Source of the DNA: Acidibrevibacterium fodinaquatile
GTDB taxonomy: Bacteria > Pseudomonadota > Alphaproteobacteria > Acetobacterales > Acetobacteraceae
Direction: 5' to 3'
Assembly (NCBI RefSeq): GCF_003352165.1
Contig: NZ_CP029176.1
Coordinates: 2,983,501 to 3,047,500 of the forward strand
Length of the DNA stretch: 64,000 nucleotides
The notes under the pieces were generated by a model. The model was not told where the DNA came from and did no database searches. It worked only from the letters and a program-made list of their open reading frames with translations. The position numbers and the translations under genes are program-made. How positions within the stretch are numbered: position 1 is the first letter of the stretch; each line of letters begins with the position of its first letter. This document shows, piece after piece, positions 63,888 to 64,000 of the stretch.

Positions 63888-64000
63888 GGACGGGTCTCCG
63901 AGGCGAGCGGGCGGGTGGCGGAGCGGACAGTAGCCGATCAACGAAGATACCGGCGAATCGGGACCCGGTCGGATGGTATTGGCGTTCGAGTGCGCGTTCT

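Overview
The window is high-GC DNA from an alphaproteobacterium, most likely of the family Acetobacteraceae. I base this on codon use, the overlapping block miaB-phoH-ybeY-corC, a DUF4167 protein and an OprB-type sugar porin. I cannot name a genus.

Chromosomal core, 1 to about 16 kb. Housekeeping genes come first: a CorC-like protein cut by the window edge, ybeY, phoH, miaB, a YqgE protein, a Prx5-type peroxiredoxin, anmK and tyrS. Then come a glycine-zipper lipoprotein, a two-component polysaccharide ABC exporter with a small secreted protein, prmC and a DUF4167 gene. tRNA-Arg(ACG) and tRNA-Gly(GCC) follow, with a DUF1778/GNAT toxin-antitoxin pair next to tRNA-Gly and an OprB-like porin. From 16 to 21.6 kb is a catabolic cluster: a GntR regulator with a palindromic operator candidate, an MFS carrier, an acyl-CoA ligase and a ThDP-dependent lyase or decarboxylase.

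Mobile island, about 21.6 to 62.1 kb. It opens with remnants of an IS5-type transposase and of a tyrosine integrase. A long co-directional, defence-like gene string follows: SNF2 helicase with a DUF3883 end, VapB, VapC, an unknown 143-aa protein, an ImmA/IrrE-like protein lacking its metal motif, a DUF1156-type adenine methylase, a DUF499-type ATPase with a HEPN-like N-terminus, a DUF6880-like protein, a frameshifted gene, RecD2, and a TIR-NTPase-repeat protein. The helicase-methylase-ATPase core matches candidate phage-defence loci described as helicase-methylase-ATPase (Hma) systems. Three of its genes are split by insertion sequences with visible target duplications: IS21 in the helicase, IS256 in the methylase at its catalytic DPPY motif, and IS630 in the TIR gene. 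In each case the two halves rejoin exactly in frame. The IS256 copy is itself invaded by an IS110, which is split by an IS3, and it also holds seven tandem copies of a 167-bp unit. The methylase additionally carries a REP-associated (RAYT) transposase inserted in frame, and REP-like palindromes are translated as linker peptides in the methylase and the ATPase.

The right part of the island, 51 to 62 kb, is plasmid- or ICE-like debris: a group II intron end, an ArdC antirestriction gene split in its zinc-protease motif by a recombinase-in-trio (RIT) element, a pRiA4b Orf3-like gene, a second ArdC fragment, an IS110, a broken ParB-like gene and a VapC/AbrB pair. The core resumes with an FAD amine oxidase and a two-cupin protein.
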